NCBI GenBank assembly: GCA_937981665.1
Contig: CALJOJ010000008.1
Location: 1-47,141 of the forward strand
Direction of reading: 5' to 3'
Source of the DNA: an uncultured Rubritalea sp.
GTDB lineage: Bacteria; Verrucomicrobiota; Verrucomicrobiia; Verrucomicrobiales; Akkermansiaceae
DNA length: 47,141 bases
The notes beneath the pieces were generated by a model, which had not been told where the DNA came from, ran no database searches, and saw nothing but the letters and a program-made list of their open reading frames with translations. Positions 25,854-35,815 of this stretch are shown here, piece after piece. Position numbers and translations under genes: made by a program. Each line of letters opens with the position of its first letter. The stretch's first letter is position 1.

Positions 25854-26756
25854 GTGAAACCTGGCTCTATATTTAGTTCAAATGTCCGTGACATCTTAAG
25901 ATCTGTGGCTTACAAAGTGACTATGAGATTTAACCTGCTTCGCGCATTAGCCCCAGTATTTACGGCAGTTTCTTGCACGCTTCTTTCTAGTTGTGGGCTT
26001 GCTGTCATGATGTCATCTGATCCTGCTCCAGTGCTTACGCCTGTTCAGCCAGCTCCATTGGCTAAAAATGTCCAGTACGTGGCACCTACTATAAAGGCTC
26101 CTACTCTAGTGAACCCTTCATCCAGTCTCTCTAGTGACATTTCAGGGAATACTCAGATCTCATGGTCACGTGGTAACCCAAACCAGAAGTACATTGCTCT
26201 CACATTTGACGATGGTCCAGTGACTTCTAACACGACACGCTTGTTAGACATGCTTAAACGCAGAAATATCAAGGCAACATTTTATGTATTAGGTAATCGT
26301 GTACAAAATAACCCATCACTGGTGAAGAGAATGGTGGCTGAAGGACATGAGCTTGGTAACCACACGTGGACACACGGAAAGCTCACTAATATGAGCGATA
26401 CTAAAGTACGCTGGGAGCTAGATAAAAACCGCGATGCCATCGTGGCAGCTACAGGGATAAAGCCTAGAACGATGCGCCCACCTTATGGTGCGCTTTCTAC
26501 TAGACAAAGAAACTGGATTTTCAAGGAGTACGGCTACCCGACTATCCTCTGGGATGTAGATCCTGAGGACTGGAAGAAACCAGGGATATCAGTTGTTAAA
26601 GATAGAATCCTTAGTAAGACGCGTAATGGTTCTATCATCTTGTTACACGACCTTCACAGTGTTTCAGTAGATGCAGTTCCATCTACTGTGGATGCTCTTC
26701 TTAGAAAAGGATACAAGTTCGTGACTGTATCTCAGCTTATTGCTCTTAGTAAATAG
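25854..26756 (+). CDS. Polysaccharide deacetylase, lipoprotein (CE4/NodB family)
   Basis: The NodB domain covers about residues 110-295. It shows TFDDGP, the metal-binding HTWTH, RPPYG, and a C-terminal LLHDLH. Such enzymes remove acetyl groups from chitin-like oligomers, peptidoglycan or xylan. A signal peptide with lipobox LLSSC follows ATG 25923 (MRFNLLRALAPVFTAVSCTLLSSCG), then a Pro-rich linker. The GTG at 25854 has the better ribosome binding site (AGAGGAGG at 10 nt) but adds 23 residues before the signal; either may be used. The substrate is unknown. Confidence 0.85.
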   Translation: MKPGSIFSSNVRDILRSVAYKVTMRFNLLRALAPVFTAVSCTLLSSCGLAVMMSSDPAPVLTPVQPAPLAKNVQYVAPTIKAPTLVNPSSSLSSDISGNTQISWSRGNPNQKYIALTFDDGPVTSNTTRLLDMLKRRNIKATFYVLGNRVQNNPSLVKRMVAEGHELGNHTWTHGKLTNMSDTKVRWELDKNRDAIVAATGIKPRTMRPPYGALSTRQRNWIFKEYGYPTILWDVDPEDWKKPGISVVKDRILSKTRNGSIILLHDLHSVSVDAVPSTVDALLRKGYKFVTVSQLIALSK

Positions 26757-26770
26757 AGGTTCGGATTTTC

Positions 26771-28471
26771 ATGCTAGGAGCGGAATATCTAGACACAAGA
26801 AAAAGGCTAGGATCTATAGTAGGGCAGGTTAGATTACTGTCGGCTAAGATGGATGTGCCTGCTGATGAGTTAGAGGGAGACGAGGTAGATGCATGGCTAC
26901 GTAGTCCAGTACGTCTGCTTATCTGTGGTGAGCCGAACTCGGGGAAGTCTTCATTTATCTCTGCACTAATGGGGGGGGTGATGGCGGACATTGGTCCTCA
27001 AGAAAAAGCGATCAAGCTATATGGTTCATCGGTTCTATCCACTGAGGATGAAGACGGATCATTAGAATATCAACGTATCCCAAAGCTGGGCGAGATAGAG
27101 TGGATCGATACGAGAGGTGTGGGTAAAATGAATGCAGATGAACTAGCGCGGCTAAAGGTGCTGATGCCTAGCTGTGATTATGTCCTCTGGGTGGTTTCGG
27201 TAGAGAATCCATGGGCGTCTAATACGTGGGAGCTGATCACTGAAATGAGTGCTCCACTCGGTGTGAAAAATGCATTGTTGCTTCAGCAAGTAGACTTACG
27301 ACCACCGGAAGATATTCCTATTTTACTCAACCATCTGAACTCGTTAAGTACTCAGCGTGTGGGGCGGGAGTTACAGATTTACTGTATTTCTGCTGAACTA
27401 GCTAAGCAGTCTCAGCAAGGTAAAAAGCGTAATGAGAAACAATGGGAGAGTTCTGGGCTTGCTGCCATTGAGGATAGGTTAGATAAATTTATCACTACCA
27501 GTCAAGCGCGAGACGGCGCGATCAAGTCTGTCTATGATCGGACTAAAATAGTGATCGATCGTCTTGAGGATTATTTCTTTAGACGTGCTAGAGCGCTCCA
27601 GAGTGATAAGCATGTATTACAAGCAGTGGAAGCGGAAGTAGAGCGAGCTCGTGAAGAGGAGGTGCAGAATGCGCGTGAGAAGCTTAATCTTCTAGGAGGT
27701 GTGATCAGTGAGCAGGTGGAGAAGAGTGTCAGTGATGCTCGTCAGAAAAATGGTTTTATAGGAACGTTGGTTTCCTTGTTCACGCGTGGTGACGGGGCAG
27801 TAGTTGTAGAGAAGCGGTTGCAAGAGCTCGTCAGTGAAGGTGCTGCTGAGCGTGGGCATCAGATAGCTCTAAATATGCTAGACCGCTGTCATGATCACTG
27901 GGATATCATGAAGCCTGAGCTTCAGCGTAAGATGGAAGTGGATGTTGTCGACTTCGATGACTCTGGCTTCCGGGCTAAGGCGGAAAAGTTTGCTGAGAAA
28001 ATGGAGCAGGGCACTCGTCACTCGATGATGCTTCTGAAGCTTCGTCGCTTGTTAGATAGAATGATGGTGGCGCGTCAGAGTATTTTGAAGCAGGTTTTGG
28101 TTATTGTGCTAGCTCTGGTCAGTGTGGCTGGCTTCATTGGTTATATGAGTAGTGATGGTCGTCATTGGGCTTCGTTCTTATTGGTGGGGTTAGCTGTTGT
28201 ATTAATCGGCTGGATGTTCTGGTACGGGAAGAAGACGAAGGATACTTTATTAAGTGATTACACAGACACACTTGTGGCTGCACGATGGCACCTAGCTGAT
28301 ATGCTACAGGATGATTATGTAGATGGCGTAAGAGAATTTTACACAGGCTACTCGCCGATGTTTGAGAATATCCGGCGTTATATCGTAAAGGCAGAAGCAG
28401 ATCTAGAACCGCAGCATAATGAGTGGCACGAGCTGTTCTTGATGCTGACGGCTATTGAGCAAGAAATTTAA
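26771..28471 (+). CDS. Dynamin-like GTPase, membrane-associated
   Basis: This 566-residue protein has a G1 motif GEPNSGKS (residues 53-60), a G3 motif DTRGVG near 115, and a G4-like QQVDLR in place of NKxD. A long helical middle (about 250-430) with charged coiled-coil runs is followed by two membrane helices (VLVIVLALVSVAGFIGYM and FLLVGLAVVLIGWMFWYG, about 435-480). This layout resembles bacterial dynamin-like or YfjP/GTPase-HSR1-type proteins that act at membranes. A run of eight G residues (26971-26978) lies just after the G1 motif. Confidence 0.75.
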   Translation: MLGAEYLDTRKRLGSIVGQVRLLSAKMDVPADELEGDEVDAWLRSPVRLLICGEPNSGKSSFISALMGGVMADIGPQEKAIKLYGSSVLSTEDEDGSLEYQRIPKLGEIEWIDTRGVGKMNADELARLKVLMPSCDYVLWVVSVENPWASNTWELITEMSAPLGVKNALLLQQVDLRPPEDIPILLNHLNSLSTQRVGRELQIYCISAELAKQSQQGKKRNEKQWESSGLAAIEDRLDKFITTSQARDGAIKSVYDRTKIVIDRLEDYFFRRARALQSDKHVLQAVEAEVERAREEEVQNAREKLNLLGGVISEQVEKSVSDARQKNGFIGTLVSLFTRGDGAVVVEKRLQELVSEGAAERGHQIALNMLDRCHDHWDIMKPELQRKMEVDVVDFDDSGFRAKAEKFAEKMEQGTRHSMMLLKLRRLLDRMMVARQSILKQVLVIVLALVSVAGFIGYMSSDGRHWASFLLVGLAVVLIGWMFWYGKKTKDTLLSDYTDTLVAARWHLADMLQDDYVDGVREFYTGYSPMFENIRRYIVKAEADLEPQHNEWHELFLMLTAIEQEI

Positions 28472-28498
28472 AACTCCCTTTTAATGGGTTAGGTAAAG

Positions 28499-29608
28499 AT
28501 GAATATTCAAGAGGTAGAACAGCAGTTTAGTAAAAATTTCACAGAACATGGTGAGCTAGGTGCTTCACTGAGTGTCTGGAAGAATGGTGAGCAGATTCTT
28601 CAGTTGTCTCAAGGATGGTGTGATAAAGAGAAGCAAAGAGCTTGGGGTGCAGAGAGCATGGTGCCGGTGTATTCTGCTACTAAAGGGCCCGCTGCTTCTG
28701 TATTGCTGATGTTGTTAGATGAAAATGGTCTTACTCCTGAGTCTCGTGTTTATCAGGTATGGAGTGGCTTTCCTAATAAACAGGCGACATTTGCTGAGCT
28801 GATGTCGCATCAATGTGGGCTAGCTGCACTGGATGAGACAGTGAGTGTTTTTGATTTTGATGGAGTAATCGATGCGATTGAAAAACAGGAGCCGAACTGG
28901 CAACTAGGTGATGGCTATGGTTATCATCCGCGGACGTTTGGATTTCTTCTAGATAAGCCAGTCAGAATGCTCACTGGTAAATCAATCAGTGAGTTGTGGC
29001 GTGAGAGGATCGCTGATCCTTTAGGCATTGATCTATGGATTACATTACCAGAAAGCGAGCACTCTAGAGTAGCTACACTGTATCCGGGTAAGGCTTCTAA
29101 GGAAGAGTTAGAGAGTGGCTTTTATAAGGAGTTTAATCAAAGTGGTACACTTGTTAGAAAAGCTTTTAGTTCACCCAAGGGGCTTCAAGGTGTCCATGAG
29201 ATGAACACGGCGAAGGCTTGGGAGGCTGGGCTACCAGCGATGGGTGGGGTGGCGACGGCTGATGGACTAGCGAAATTTTACCAAGCATGCATCGGTCAGT
29301 TAGAGCTCTTCTCTGATGATGTATTACGCTGGATGTGCGAGAGTCAGGTCATGGGGGATGATAAGATCTTATGCACACCGACGCACTTTAGCTGTGGTTT
29401 CCAAAAAGACCCGATCGATGCATCTGGAAATAAGCTGCGGATGCATTACGGTCCATCAGTGAATGCCTTTGGTCATCCAGGTGCAGGTGGAAGTCATGCC
29501 TTTGGTGACCCAGATTCAGGAGTCTCCTTTGGCTACACGATGAATCAGATGGATCTTGCTGTTCTACCTGGAGCTAAGAGTTTGAGGCTTATTGATAAAT
29601 TATTCTAG
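28499..29608 (+). CDS. Beta-lactamase family serine hydrolase
   Basis: This 369-residue protein has the S-x-x-K motif SATK (S59, K62). A YGYH segment lies near 140 in the place of the Tyr motif, and HPGAGGSHAFGD near the C-terminus stands in for the KTG/HxG motif. No signal peptide is seen, so it is probably cytoplasmic. Class C-like relatives include esterases and EstB-type hydrolases, and the substrate is unknown. Its end overlaps the convergent amidohydrolase gene by 4 bp. Confidence 0.85.
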   Translation: MNIQEVEQQFSKNFTEHGELGASLSVWKNGEQILQLSQGWCDKEKQRAWGAESMVPVYSATKGPAASVLLMLLDENGLTPESRVYQVWSGFPNKQATFAELMSHQCGLAALDETVSVFDFDGVIDAIEKQEPNWQLGDGYGYHPRTFGFLLDKPVRMLTGKSISELWRERIADPLGIDLWITLPESEHSRVATLYPGKASKEELESGFYKEFNQSGTLVRKAFSSPKGLQGVHEMNTAKAWEAGLPAMGGVATADGLAKFYQACIGQLELFSDDVLRWMCESQVMGDDKILCTPTHFSCGFQKDPIDASGNKLRMHYGPSVNAFGHPGAGGSHAFGDPDSGVSFGYTMNQMDLAVLPGAKSLRLIDKLF

Positions 29609-30627
29609 GTTGCTTCTAATCCCGCCTTTTTTAAGAGTTCATCCATTTTAGTGAAAGTCTCATCTTTGAAGCCTATCCCGCGCTTGAGCTGGTAGTCACG
29701 CTCAATGATGTTCGGGATTTTAGCACAGCTGCGGTAGTCTTTCCAAGATAGCTTACCGCTGAGCATAGGACCGAGACCTGAGACAGGGACAGGGTAGTCG
29801 CTACCGTGGATGACACGTTCTTGGACGTCATCAGGTAGGATGTGCTTGAGCGTGCGTGCGCGGTTGATACTGCTGAGTGCGCTGTTGTCCGCGTAGAGAT
29901 TAGGGTGACGGGTGAACATTTCTAACAGATCCTCAGTCCAGTCATCATCAAAGAGTGCGCTACGCCCAGCTGAGTGGGCAGCGATGGCTGTGACGCCACA
30001 GTCTAGCAGAAGCTCTAGTTTGTTAGGATCTCCGAAGCTTGGGTCGTAGACTTTGACTGTCATTTCACCTCCTGTGTGAGTGAGTAGGATCATGTCAGCT
30101 TCAGCCATGCGCTCCCAGAATGGGATGTGTTTTTTATCGGTATAGTCGATATTGAGGCAGTTCGGTAGAAGCTTGAGGACAGGCATTTTAGCCTCGATGC
30201 ATTTTTCTAGTTCATCCATCGCATCTGGTCTTCCAGGATGGATAGAGCAGGCAGGGATGATCTCTGGATGTTTCTCTCCGAGAGCAGCTACGTATGCATT
30301 AGGGACGTAGAACTGAGCCGCATCTGGCATTTTCTCACCACTATCTGAGTAGGGGATGTCTTGAGCTAGCACTACCGCTGCATCGAGTCCGCTGTCTTGG
30401 ATGTTCTTTACTAGATTGTGAGCATAGAGGTCATCAAGCTCGTCTTTTAGTGAGGATACCGGAAGCCCTACACCCTTGATCATCATGCGGCCTAGAAATT
30501 TCTTCCACAGAGTAGGGAGACTAAACCAACAGTCACTCCCTGATGAGCCATCGCCGACAAGGTGAACATGGCAGTCAATTTTTCTAAGCGGTGCGTTGTT
30601 GGCTGAGTCGTGATTCGGGCTGGTCAT
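29605..30627 (-). CDS. Amidohydrolase family protein
   Basis: This 340-residue metal-dependent hydrolase of the amidohydrolase-2 type has HxH in KIDCHVHLVGD, a later TH in LLTHTGG, AAHSAG, and a C-terminal HGSDYPVPV with the metal-binding Asp. This layout fits the ACMSD/dihydroorotase-like superfamily. The substrate is not apparent. It converges with the beta-lactamase-like gene. Confidence 0.85.
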   Translation of the reverse strand: MTSPNHDSANNAPLRKIDCHVHLVGDGSSGSDCWFSLPTLWKKFLGRMMIKGVGLPVSSLKDELDDLYAHNLVKNIQDSGLDAAVVLAQDIPYSDSGEKMPDAAQFYVPNAYVAALGEKHPEIIPACSIHPGRPDAMDELEKCIEAKMPVLKLLPNCLNIDYTDKKHIPFWERMAEADMILLTHTGGEMTVKVYDPSFGDPNKLELLLDCGVTAIAAHSAGRSALFDDDWTEDLLEMFTRHPNLYADNSALSSINRARTLKHILPDDVQERVIHGSDYPVPVSGLGPMLSGKLSWKDYRSCAKIPNIIERDYQLKRGIGFKDETFTKMDELLKKAGLEAT

Positions 30628-30658
30628 CGTGATTGAAATTAAGTTTAGTTAACTAAGC

Positions 30659-31363
30659 ATGAGTGAAGATGTAAATCCATATGAAACTCCGAAGGTGAAT
30701 ACAGAATTAGATTCAGTAGTTCCTAATGTATTTATTACCAATCAATATGAAATGGTAAATACTCGTTTTGTTGCGCTGTTATCAAAAGCATTACTTGGGA
30801 TCTACGCTGTTGTTTTTTCACTTGTAACTGTGTGGAATTTCAAGTTGGCCTACGAATACGATCTATTAGACGAATGGAGTGGCTTAGACTTTCTTTCCTA
30901 TGAAGACATGGCTTATATCGAGGAGACTGGAAATATATTTTTATTTTATGGCTGTGCAATAGTTGTAGCCATTTGGATATCCAAGTCGATGAGGAATGCG
31001 TGGGCGATGAGACGATCAGGCTATCAGCTTACGATTTCTCCCGGGTAGGCAGTTGGTTGGTATTTGATGCCTATTGCTAGCATGTGGAAGCCACTCCAGG
31101 CGATGTTTGAGATAAATAAAAACTCTCTTGCTAGACCTAGCGAATTAACAGTTTGGATAGGGGCTTGGTGGTTTTTGTGGCTATCGGGAGTTATAAGTGC
31201 AGTAGCTCTTAGTGTTTCGGTCGAAAATATGGATGTATTTTATTGTGTAGTAGCTGGGCTTACTTTACTGAGTGATGTTCTTGCAGGATTATGTTTGATG
31301 AAAATCATTACCGAGATCACAAAATCCCAAATGGAGGAATATCGTTCTAGGAATATAATCTAA
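30659..31363 (+). pseudogene. DUF4328 membrane protein interrupted by an amber codon
   Basis: The two ORFs at 30659-31048 and 31064-31363 are in one frame, separated by TAG at 31046-31048 (codon 130). Read through, the protein is 234 codons. The break sits in the family motif SPGWAVGW: the sequence reads SPG-stop-AVGWYLMPIASMWKP, so a TGG to TAG change explains it. There are about four membrane helices, two on each side of the break. It could be a true pseudogene, a sequencing error, or split expression; ATG 31067 is available for the second part. Confidence 0.7.
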
Positions 31364-31642
31364 CTAGCTTTGGTTGATTATAAAGGTGTGGAGAGGTGAT
31401 TTTGTGCCTCGGAGAACTGATTTAAATAGCTCCAAATAAGGTCTAGCTAAGTTTTTAATTAATTTACAAAGAACTTAGACAGAAAAAAATATCAGCTGCG
31501 CTGTTTCTGTGGATAGCTGGTTTAGTTGCATGTAATAACACTTGATGGAATGTTAATAACCATTTGGTGCCCACAAGATACAATGCATCTGAAGCTTGGC
31601 TTAGACATAATAAAAGGATCGCAAAATAAATACTTTCTCTAA
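31364..31642. promoter_or_regulatory. Promoter region of the MoxR operon
   Basis: This 279-bp AT-rich region precedes the long operon that starts at 31643 and should hold its promoter. A 62-codon minus-strand ORF here has no family signs and is not called. I see no strong hairpin. Confidence 0.45.
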
Positions 31643-32638
31643 ATGATAACACAAGAAAACACTCTGATAGAATCAGACTTAGAAGTTACTCAAAATATTC
31701 AAACTAGCTTTACTAGTATTAAGGCTGAACTATCTAAAGTTATTATTGGCTTGGATTACGAAATAGAGCAGATTTTCATTACGCTTTTGTGTGGTGGTCA
31801 CTGTATGCTTGAGGGCGCACCTGGCTTGGCTAAGACGAAGCTTATTTCCTCAATTGCGTGTTTGTTGGATCTAAGCTTTAAAAGAGTCCAGTTTACTCCT
31901 GATCTTATGCCTGGAGATCTTACTGGATCTGAGGTTTTACAGCAAGATATGGAGACTGGAGAACGTTTTTTTCGTTTTCAAGAAGGTCCATTGTTCGGTA
32001 ATCTAGTTTTAGCTGATGAGGTTAATAGAACTCCACCAAAAACTCAAAGTGCTCTGCTAGAGGCCATGGAAGAGCGGCAAGTTACGATTGGGCAAGTCAC
32101 TCATAAGCTGCCTTCTCCTTTCTTCGTTCTAGCGACGCAAAACCCTATTGAGCAGGAGGGGACTTACCCTCTGCCAGAGGCTCAGTTAGACCGGTTCATG
32201 CTGAAAATACTTCTGAATTACCCAAGTGCAGAAGATGAATCTAAGATCGTAGAGAAAGCTTCAAGTGGAGACCGCGTCACTCTATCTCCTGTAATCAAGG
32301 GCGAAGAGCTGGAGGCTATGCAACGCGTGATCCGAAAGGTTCCTATCTCTAAGACATGTGTTGATTATGCATCTACTATCGTAAGACGATCTAGACCTGG
32401 TGGCTCTGAAATACCTGAAGAATTAAAGGATAAGATAGGGTTTGGAGCAGGGCCTAGAGCTAGTATTTTCCTAGCATCTTCGGCGAAGGCAAGGGCTGTG
32501 TTGCATGGCCGTCAGCATGTTACTACGGAGGACATCGCGGCAATGGCGCACCCTATTCTTAGACATCGTATTGCGCTTACATTTAATGCTGAATCTGAGG
32601 GGCTTTCTCCAGATGAAATCATCTCACACATGCTATAG
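31643..32638 (+). CDS. MoxR-type AAA ATPase
   Basis: This 331-residue ATPase has Walker A GAPGLAKT (residues 58-65), Walker B VLADEVNRTPPKTQSALLEAMEERQVTI, and a sensor-like ATQNPIEQEGTYPLPEAQLDRF. It matches the MoxR AAA+ family, which acts as a chaperone or activator for partner VWA proteins. It is the first gene of a nine-gene operon and precedes the DUF58 gene by 4 bp. Confidence 0.92.
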   Translation: MITQENTLIESDLEVTQNIQTSFTSIKAELSKVIIGLDYEIEQIFITLLCGGHCMLEGAPGLAKTKLISSIACLLDLSFKRVQFTPDLMPGDLTGSEVLQQDMETGERFFRFQEGPLFGNLVLADEVNRTPPKTQSALLEAMEERQVTIGQVTHKLPSPFFVLATQNPIEQEGTYPLPEAQLDRFMLKILLNYPSAEDESKIVEKASSGDRVTLSPVIKGEELEAMQRVIRKVPISKTCVDYASTIVRRSRPGGSEIPEELKDKIGFGAGPRASIFLASSAKARAVLHGRQHVTTEDIAAMAHPILRHRIALTFNAESEGLSPDEIISHML

Positions 32639-32642
32639 CTGA

Positions 32643-33584
32643 ATGAACTCTGGAAAATCACCGGCTAATAAAGCTTCAGCCAATCAGTCTTATCTTCTGG
32701 ATGAATGGCTTACTCCTGAAGATATGGTCTATCTGAAAAAGGCGAGCTTTCCTGTTAACCAGCGGGTGAGGGGGATGATGTCAGGCACACACCGTGCTAG
32801 GCTCCGTGGTGGCACAACAGAATTTGCAGAGCACCGTTCTTATTCTCCTGGTGATGAGGTTAGGAAGCTAGACTGGCGTATTGTGGGACGGTCTGATCGT
32901 CTTGAAATTAAATTATATGATGACCCTTCTACTCTTGAAACAGTATTTTTGTTAGATGGAAGTGGTTCGATGTTATTTGCCGATTCTGCCCGTCCAAAGT
33001 ATCATTTCGCCCAAGCTATAGTGGCTTTTCTTTCTAAGGCTATTCTTAAAGAAAGAGACCCTGTAGGATTACTTATAGCAGGTGATGAGGCGCCAGGTCT
33101 ATTGTGGGCAAAGGCATCGAGTTCTCAGTTTAACCATATTTTACAGACTCTTCATATGACCCCTGCGTCAGGAGAGAATCGGCTGGCTGAGAGCCTTCGG
33201 CATCTAGGAAAGGTTCTCCGAAACCCGACCAGAGTTATCATCGTTTCAGATGCATTATTGGATCTTAATGCTCTAGAGCCTGAGCTTGCTTTTCTTACTG
33301 GTCGAAAACATCGCTTTCATTTGATTCAAACTCTAGCCCCTGAAGAAATCACGTTTGATTATAATGCACCTTCACGTTTTGTGAGTCTTGAGTCGGACGA
33401 GACTATGGATGTTAACCCTCGTGAGATAGTGGATTCTTACAGAGAGGCAGTAGAAAATCACATTGAGATGTTACGGAAAATTTGTTTAGCTAATAGTGCT
33501 GGATATGAACCTTTGGTTACTGATCAGCCAGTTGGTCTATCACTGACTAAGTTTATTGAACGTCAGACAACCCTTAAGAAATAA
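32643..33584 (+). CDS. DUF58 protein with a VWA-like MIDAS motif
   Basis: This 313-residue protein has the DUF58 signature EHRSYSPGDEVRKLDWRIVGRSD and the MIDAS-like DGSGSML. DUF58 proteins are the usual partners of MoxR. There is no membrane anchor here, unlike some family members. Its stop overlaps the next ATG (TAATG), so translation is coupled. Confidence 0.9.
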   Translation: MNSGKSPANKASANQSYLLDEWLTPEDMVYLKKASFPVNQRVRGMMSGTHRARLRGGTTEFAEHRSYSPGDEVRKLDWRIVGRSDRLEIKLYDDPSTLETVFLLDGSGSMLFADSARPKYHFAQAIVAFLSKAILKERDPVGLLIAGDEAPGLLWAKASSSQFNHILQTLHMTPASGENRLAESLRHLGKVLRNPTRVIIVSDALLDLNALEPELAFLTGRKHRFHLIQTLAPEEITFDYNAPSRFVSLESDETMDVNPREIVDSYREAVENHIEMLRKICLANSAGYEPLVTDQPVGLSLTKFIERQTTLKK

Positions 33585-35809
33585 TGTTTGCTTCTACATT
33601 CTTTTTATTAGGCCTATTGGCTGTAGCTTTGCCGGTAGGGATACATTTACTGACTCGTCAGAAATCTAAAGTACTGCACTGGGGTGCTATGGATTTTCTT
33701 AAGAAATCTATCAATAGTGCGAGTTCTAAGAGGCAGCGGTTGCGTGACCATTTGTTACTACTACTGCGCGCTCTAGCTATCATTTTTCTGATCTTTACAT
33801 TCGCTCAGCCACTAGTCTCAAAGTTATATGTGAGTAGTTCTGCTGCTGAGACCGTTCTGATTTGGGACGTTTCTATGTCGACTTCTGCAGTAGGTATTGA
33901 CGGGGTTTCACGACAAGAGAATATCCGTGAAATCTTGTTAGATGAACTAGATAATCTACCTGATGATTCAGCAGTAAGAATACTCTTGGTGGGTGCAGAG
34001 ATCCGATGGTTAAGAGATGAGCCACTCTTTCTTTCCACAAATAACCGCCGAACTCTAGAGGAAATCATTGCAGCGCAGAAGGTCGATGCAGGAGGGGCTA
34101 GCCTCTCGAAAGCGATCCTTTTGGCAATGAACTCGGTTTCTGAAGAGAATACTGATAAGCGACGAAGTATCATCGTGGTACATGACCTTCAAGAAAGTGC
34201 ATGGCAACCAGCTGAAAAAGATAGATGGTCTAGCATTGATGAGCGTGTTTCTAATGATCCTAATATCTCACTTCGTCTAGCAGAGTATGAGGATGTCTCT
34301 CTAGTATCTGGTTCACAAGTGGCAGTGGTGTCACTGGAGACTGACCAAGATACTATAGCAACAGGATCAAAGCAGCGTTTTAGAGCGATCTTACAGAACT
34401 ACTCAAATGAACGTATCTACGAAGCAAAAGTTGTCTGGCTGGTTAATGGCAGAGAAGTGGAGCGACTAGATTCTATGGAATTATTACCCGCTAGTAAGCT
34501 TAATCTTGAGCAGTCCATTGTCATCGAAGACGCGGGGAATCAATTAGTGGAATGCCGTCTTGAGGTAGCTGGTGATCCGCTTACTACTGATAATAGCGCG
34601 GTTTTAACATTGTCTTCAACTTCTCAACCTAAAATACTTATCGTCGACGATACAGAGAAAACTGAGAAGGGACAGATACTTCCATCACAGTTTATCATAG
34701 CTTCTCTTGGTGGTAGTCTTTCAGATAAAGGCTCAGTAAAGAGTGATTCAGTGACTAAGAGCCGCTCGGTTTTTAATCCGAAGGTGATTCGAAGTAACGA
34801 ATTAGATGGAGCGATGCTCGGAGATTATCTAGCAGTGATAATAGCAAATGCGGATTCTCTTCCTGAGTCCTCCTATGAACAGATCAAAGATTACGTAAGC
34901 TCTGGTGGTGGAATTTGGCTAATGATGGGGCAGAAGGATGGAGAGCTTTCTTCATGGACTGCTACATTACTTAATCGTTTAGATCTAGGTTCATTAAGCA
35001 AGACGCAGCTTCTAGAAAGCTCAGATAAAGAGAGTTCTATGAGAATAGTGGCGAGTAAGAAAAACGAAGGCTATTCTAATGCCATCGCTGCAGATAATCT
35101 CGATCTGGCTCGTGCCAAGTTAGCAAAAATTCACCAGCTCAGTGAAATGAATTTCCTAAATAGTGAGCGTCTTCTTCAGACCCCTGATGGTGATCCTATC
35201 TTACTTTCTATCCCAGCCTATCCAGGCAGAGTCATTCTTCAAATGTGTGATTTAAGTCGGAGTAATACTAATCTACCTATTCTTCAGACTTTTGTCCCAA
35301 TCATGCGAGAGACTCTTCGCAATTGTGTTGGTGACGGGATGTCATTAAAAAATCTTAATCCTGGTGAACTCATACGAGTCTCGTCTTTAAACCATTCTGC
35401 AGAGGGGGATCCGATTATAGTCACCCGGCCTGATGGATCGACTTCAGAGCTGAAAAAGCTGGGTGGTGTGTACCAAACAGCAAATACATTTCTGCCTGGT
35501 CTCTATCAGGTAGATGGCATTGAAAACGCTTCAGGGAAAAAAACAACTCAGATCTTTAACGTCAAGCGAGCTGGAGGGGAATCAAATATAGCTAGTCTTG
35601 ATAGGGAAAAAGCTATGCAACTTATTAGCGGGGAAGCGTTCGGTTCAGTGTCCTCAGAAGATTATGAGAATAAAGGAAAAGCATCATTGGCTATTTGGTT
35701 TGCTATCATATCAGGGTTATTCTTCATCGCCGAAGCTTTACTTGCTCATCGACTAGCTAAGAGAAGTCAAAAGTCCTCAGGAAGAATTAATCTCAAACCG
35801 GTTTATTAG
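33584..35809 (+). CDS. BatA/VWA membrane protein
   Basis: This 741-residue protein has a BatA-type N-terminal domain: a first membrane helix, LTRQKSKVLHWGAMDFLKKS, then a second helix LLLLRALAIIFLIFTFAQPL. A VWA domain follows with the MIDAS start DVSMS (about residue 103). Later DYVSSGGGIWLMMG resembles a glutamine-amidotransferase-like domain. A C-terminal membrane helix lies near 710. It would sit in the inner membrane with domains outside. Family: Batteroides aerotolerance-like, with unknown target. Confidence 0.85.
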   Translation: MFASTFFLLGLLAVALPVGIHLLTRQKSKVLHWGAMDFLKKSINSASSKRQRLRDHLLLLLRALAIIFLIFTFAQPLVSKLYVSSSAAETVLIWDVSMSTSAVGIDGVSRQENIREILLDELDNLPDDSAVRILLVGAEIRWLRDEPLFLSTNNRRTLEEIIAAQKVDAGGASLSKAILLAMNSVSEENTDKRRSIIVVHDLQESAWQPAEKDRWSSIDERVSNDPNISLRLAEYEDVSLVSGSQVAVVSLETDQDTIATGSKQRFRAILQNYSNERIYEAKVVWLVNGREVERLDSMELLPASKLNLEQSIVIEDAGNQLVECRLEVAGDPLTTDNSAVLTLSSTSQPKILIVDDTEKTEKGQILPSQFIIASLGGSLSDKGSVKSDSVTKSRSVFNPKVIRSNELDGAMLGDYLAVIIANADSLPESSYEQIKDYVSSGGGIWLMMGQKDGELSSWTATLLNRLDLGSLSKTQLLESSDKESSMRIVASKKNEGYSNAIAADNLDLARAKLAKIHQLSEMNFLNSERLLQTPDGDPILLSIPAYPGRVILQMCDLSRSNTNLPILQTFVPIMRETLRNCVGDGMSLKNLNPGELIRVSSLNHSAEGDPIIVTRPDGSTSELKKLGGVYQTANTFLPGLYQVDGIENASGKKTTQIFNVKRAGGESNIASLDREKAMQLISGEAFGSVSSEDYENKGKASLAIWFAIISGLFFIAEALLAHRLAKRSQKSSGRINLKPVY

Positions 35810-35815
35810 AAATAA

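Noticed and set aside
31464-31652. 62-codon minus-strand ORF before the MoxR gene
   Set aside because: No family signs, and it covers the expected promoter region of the operon.
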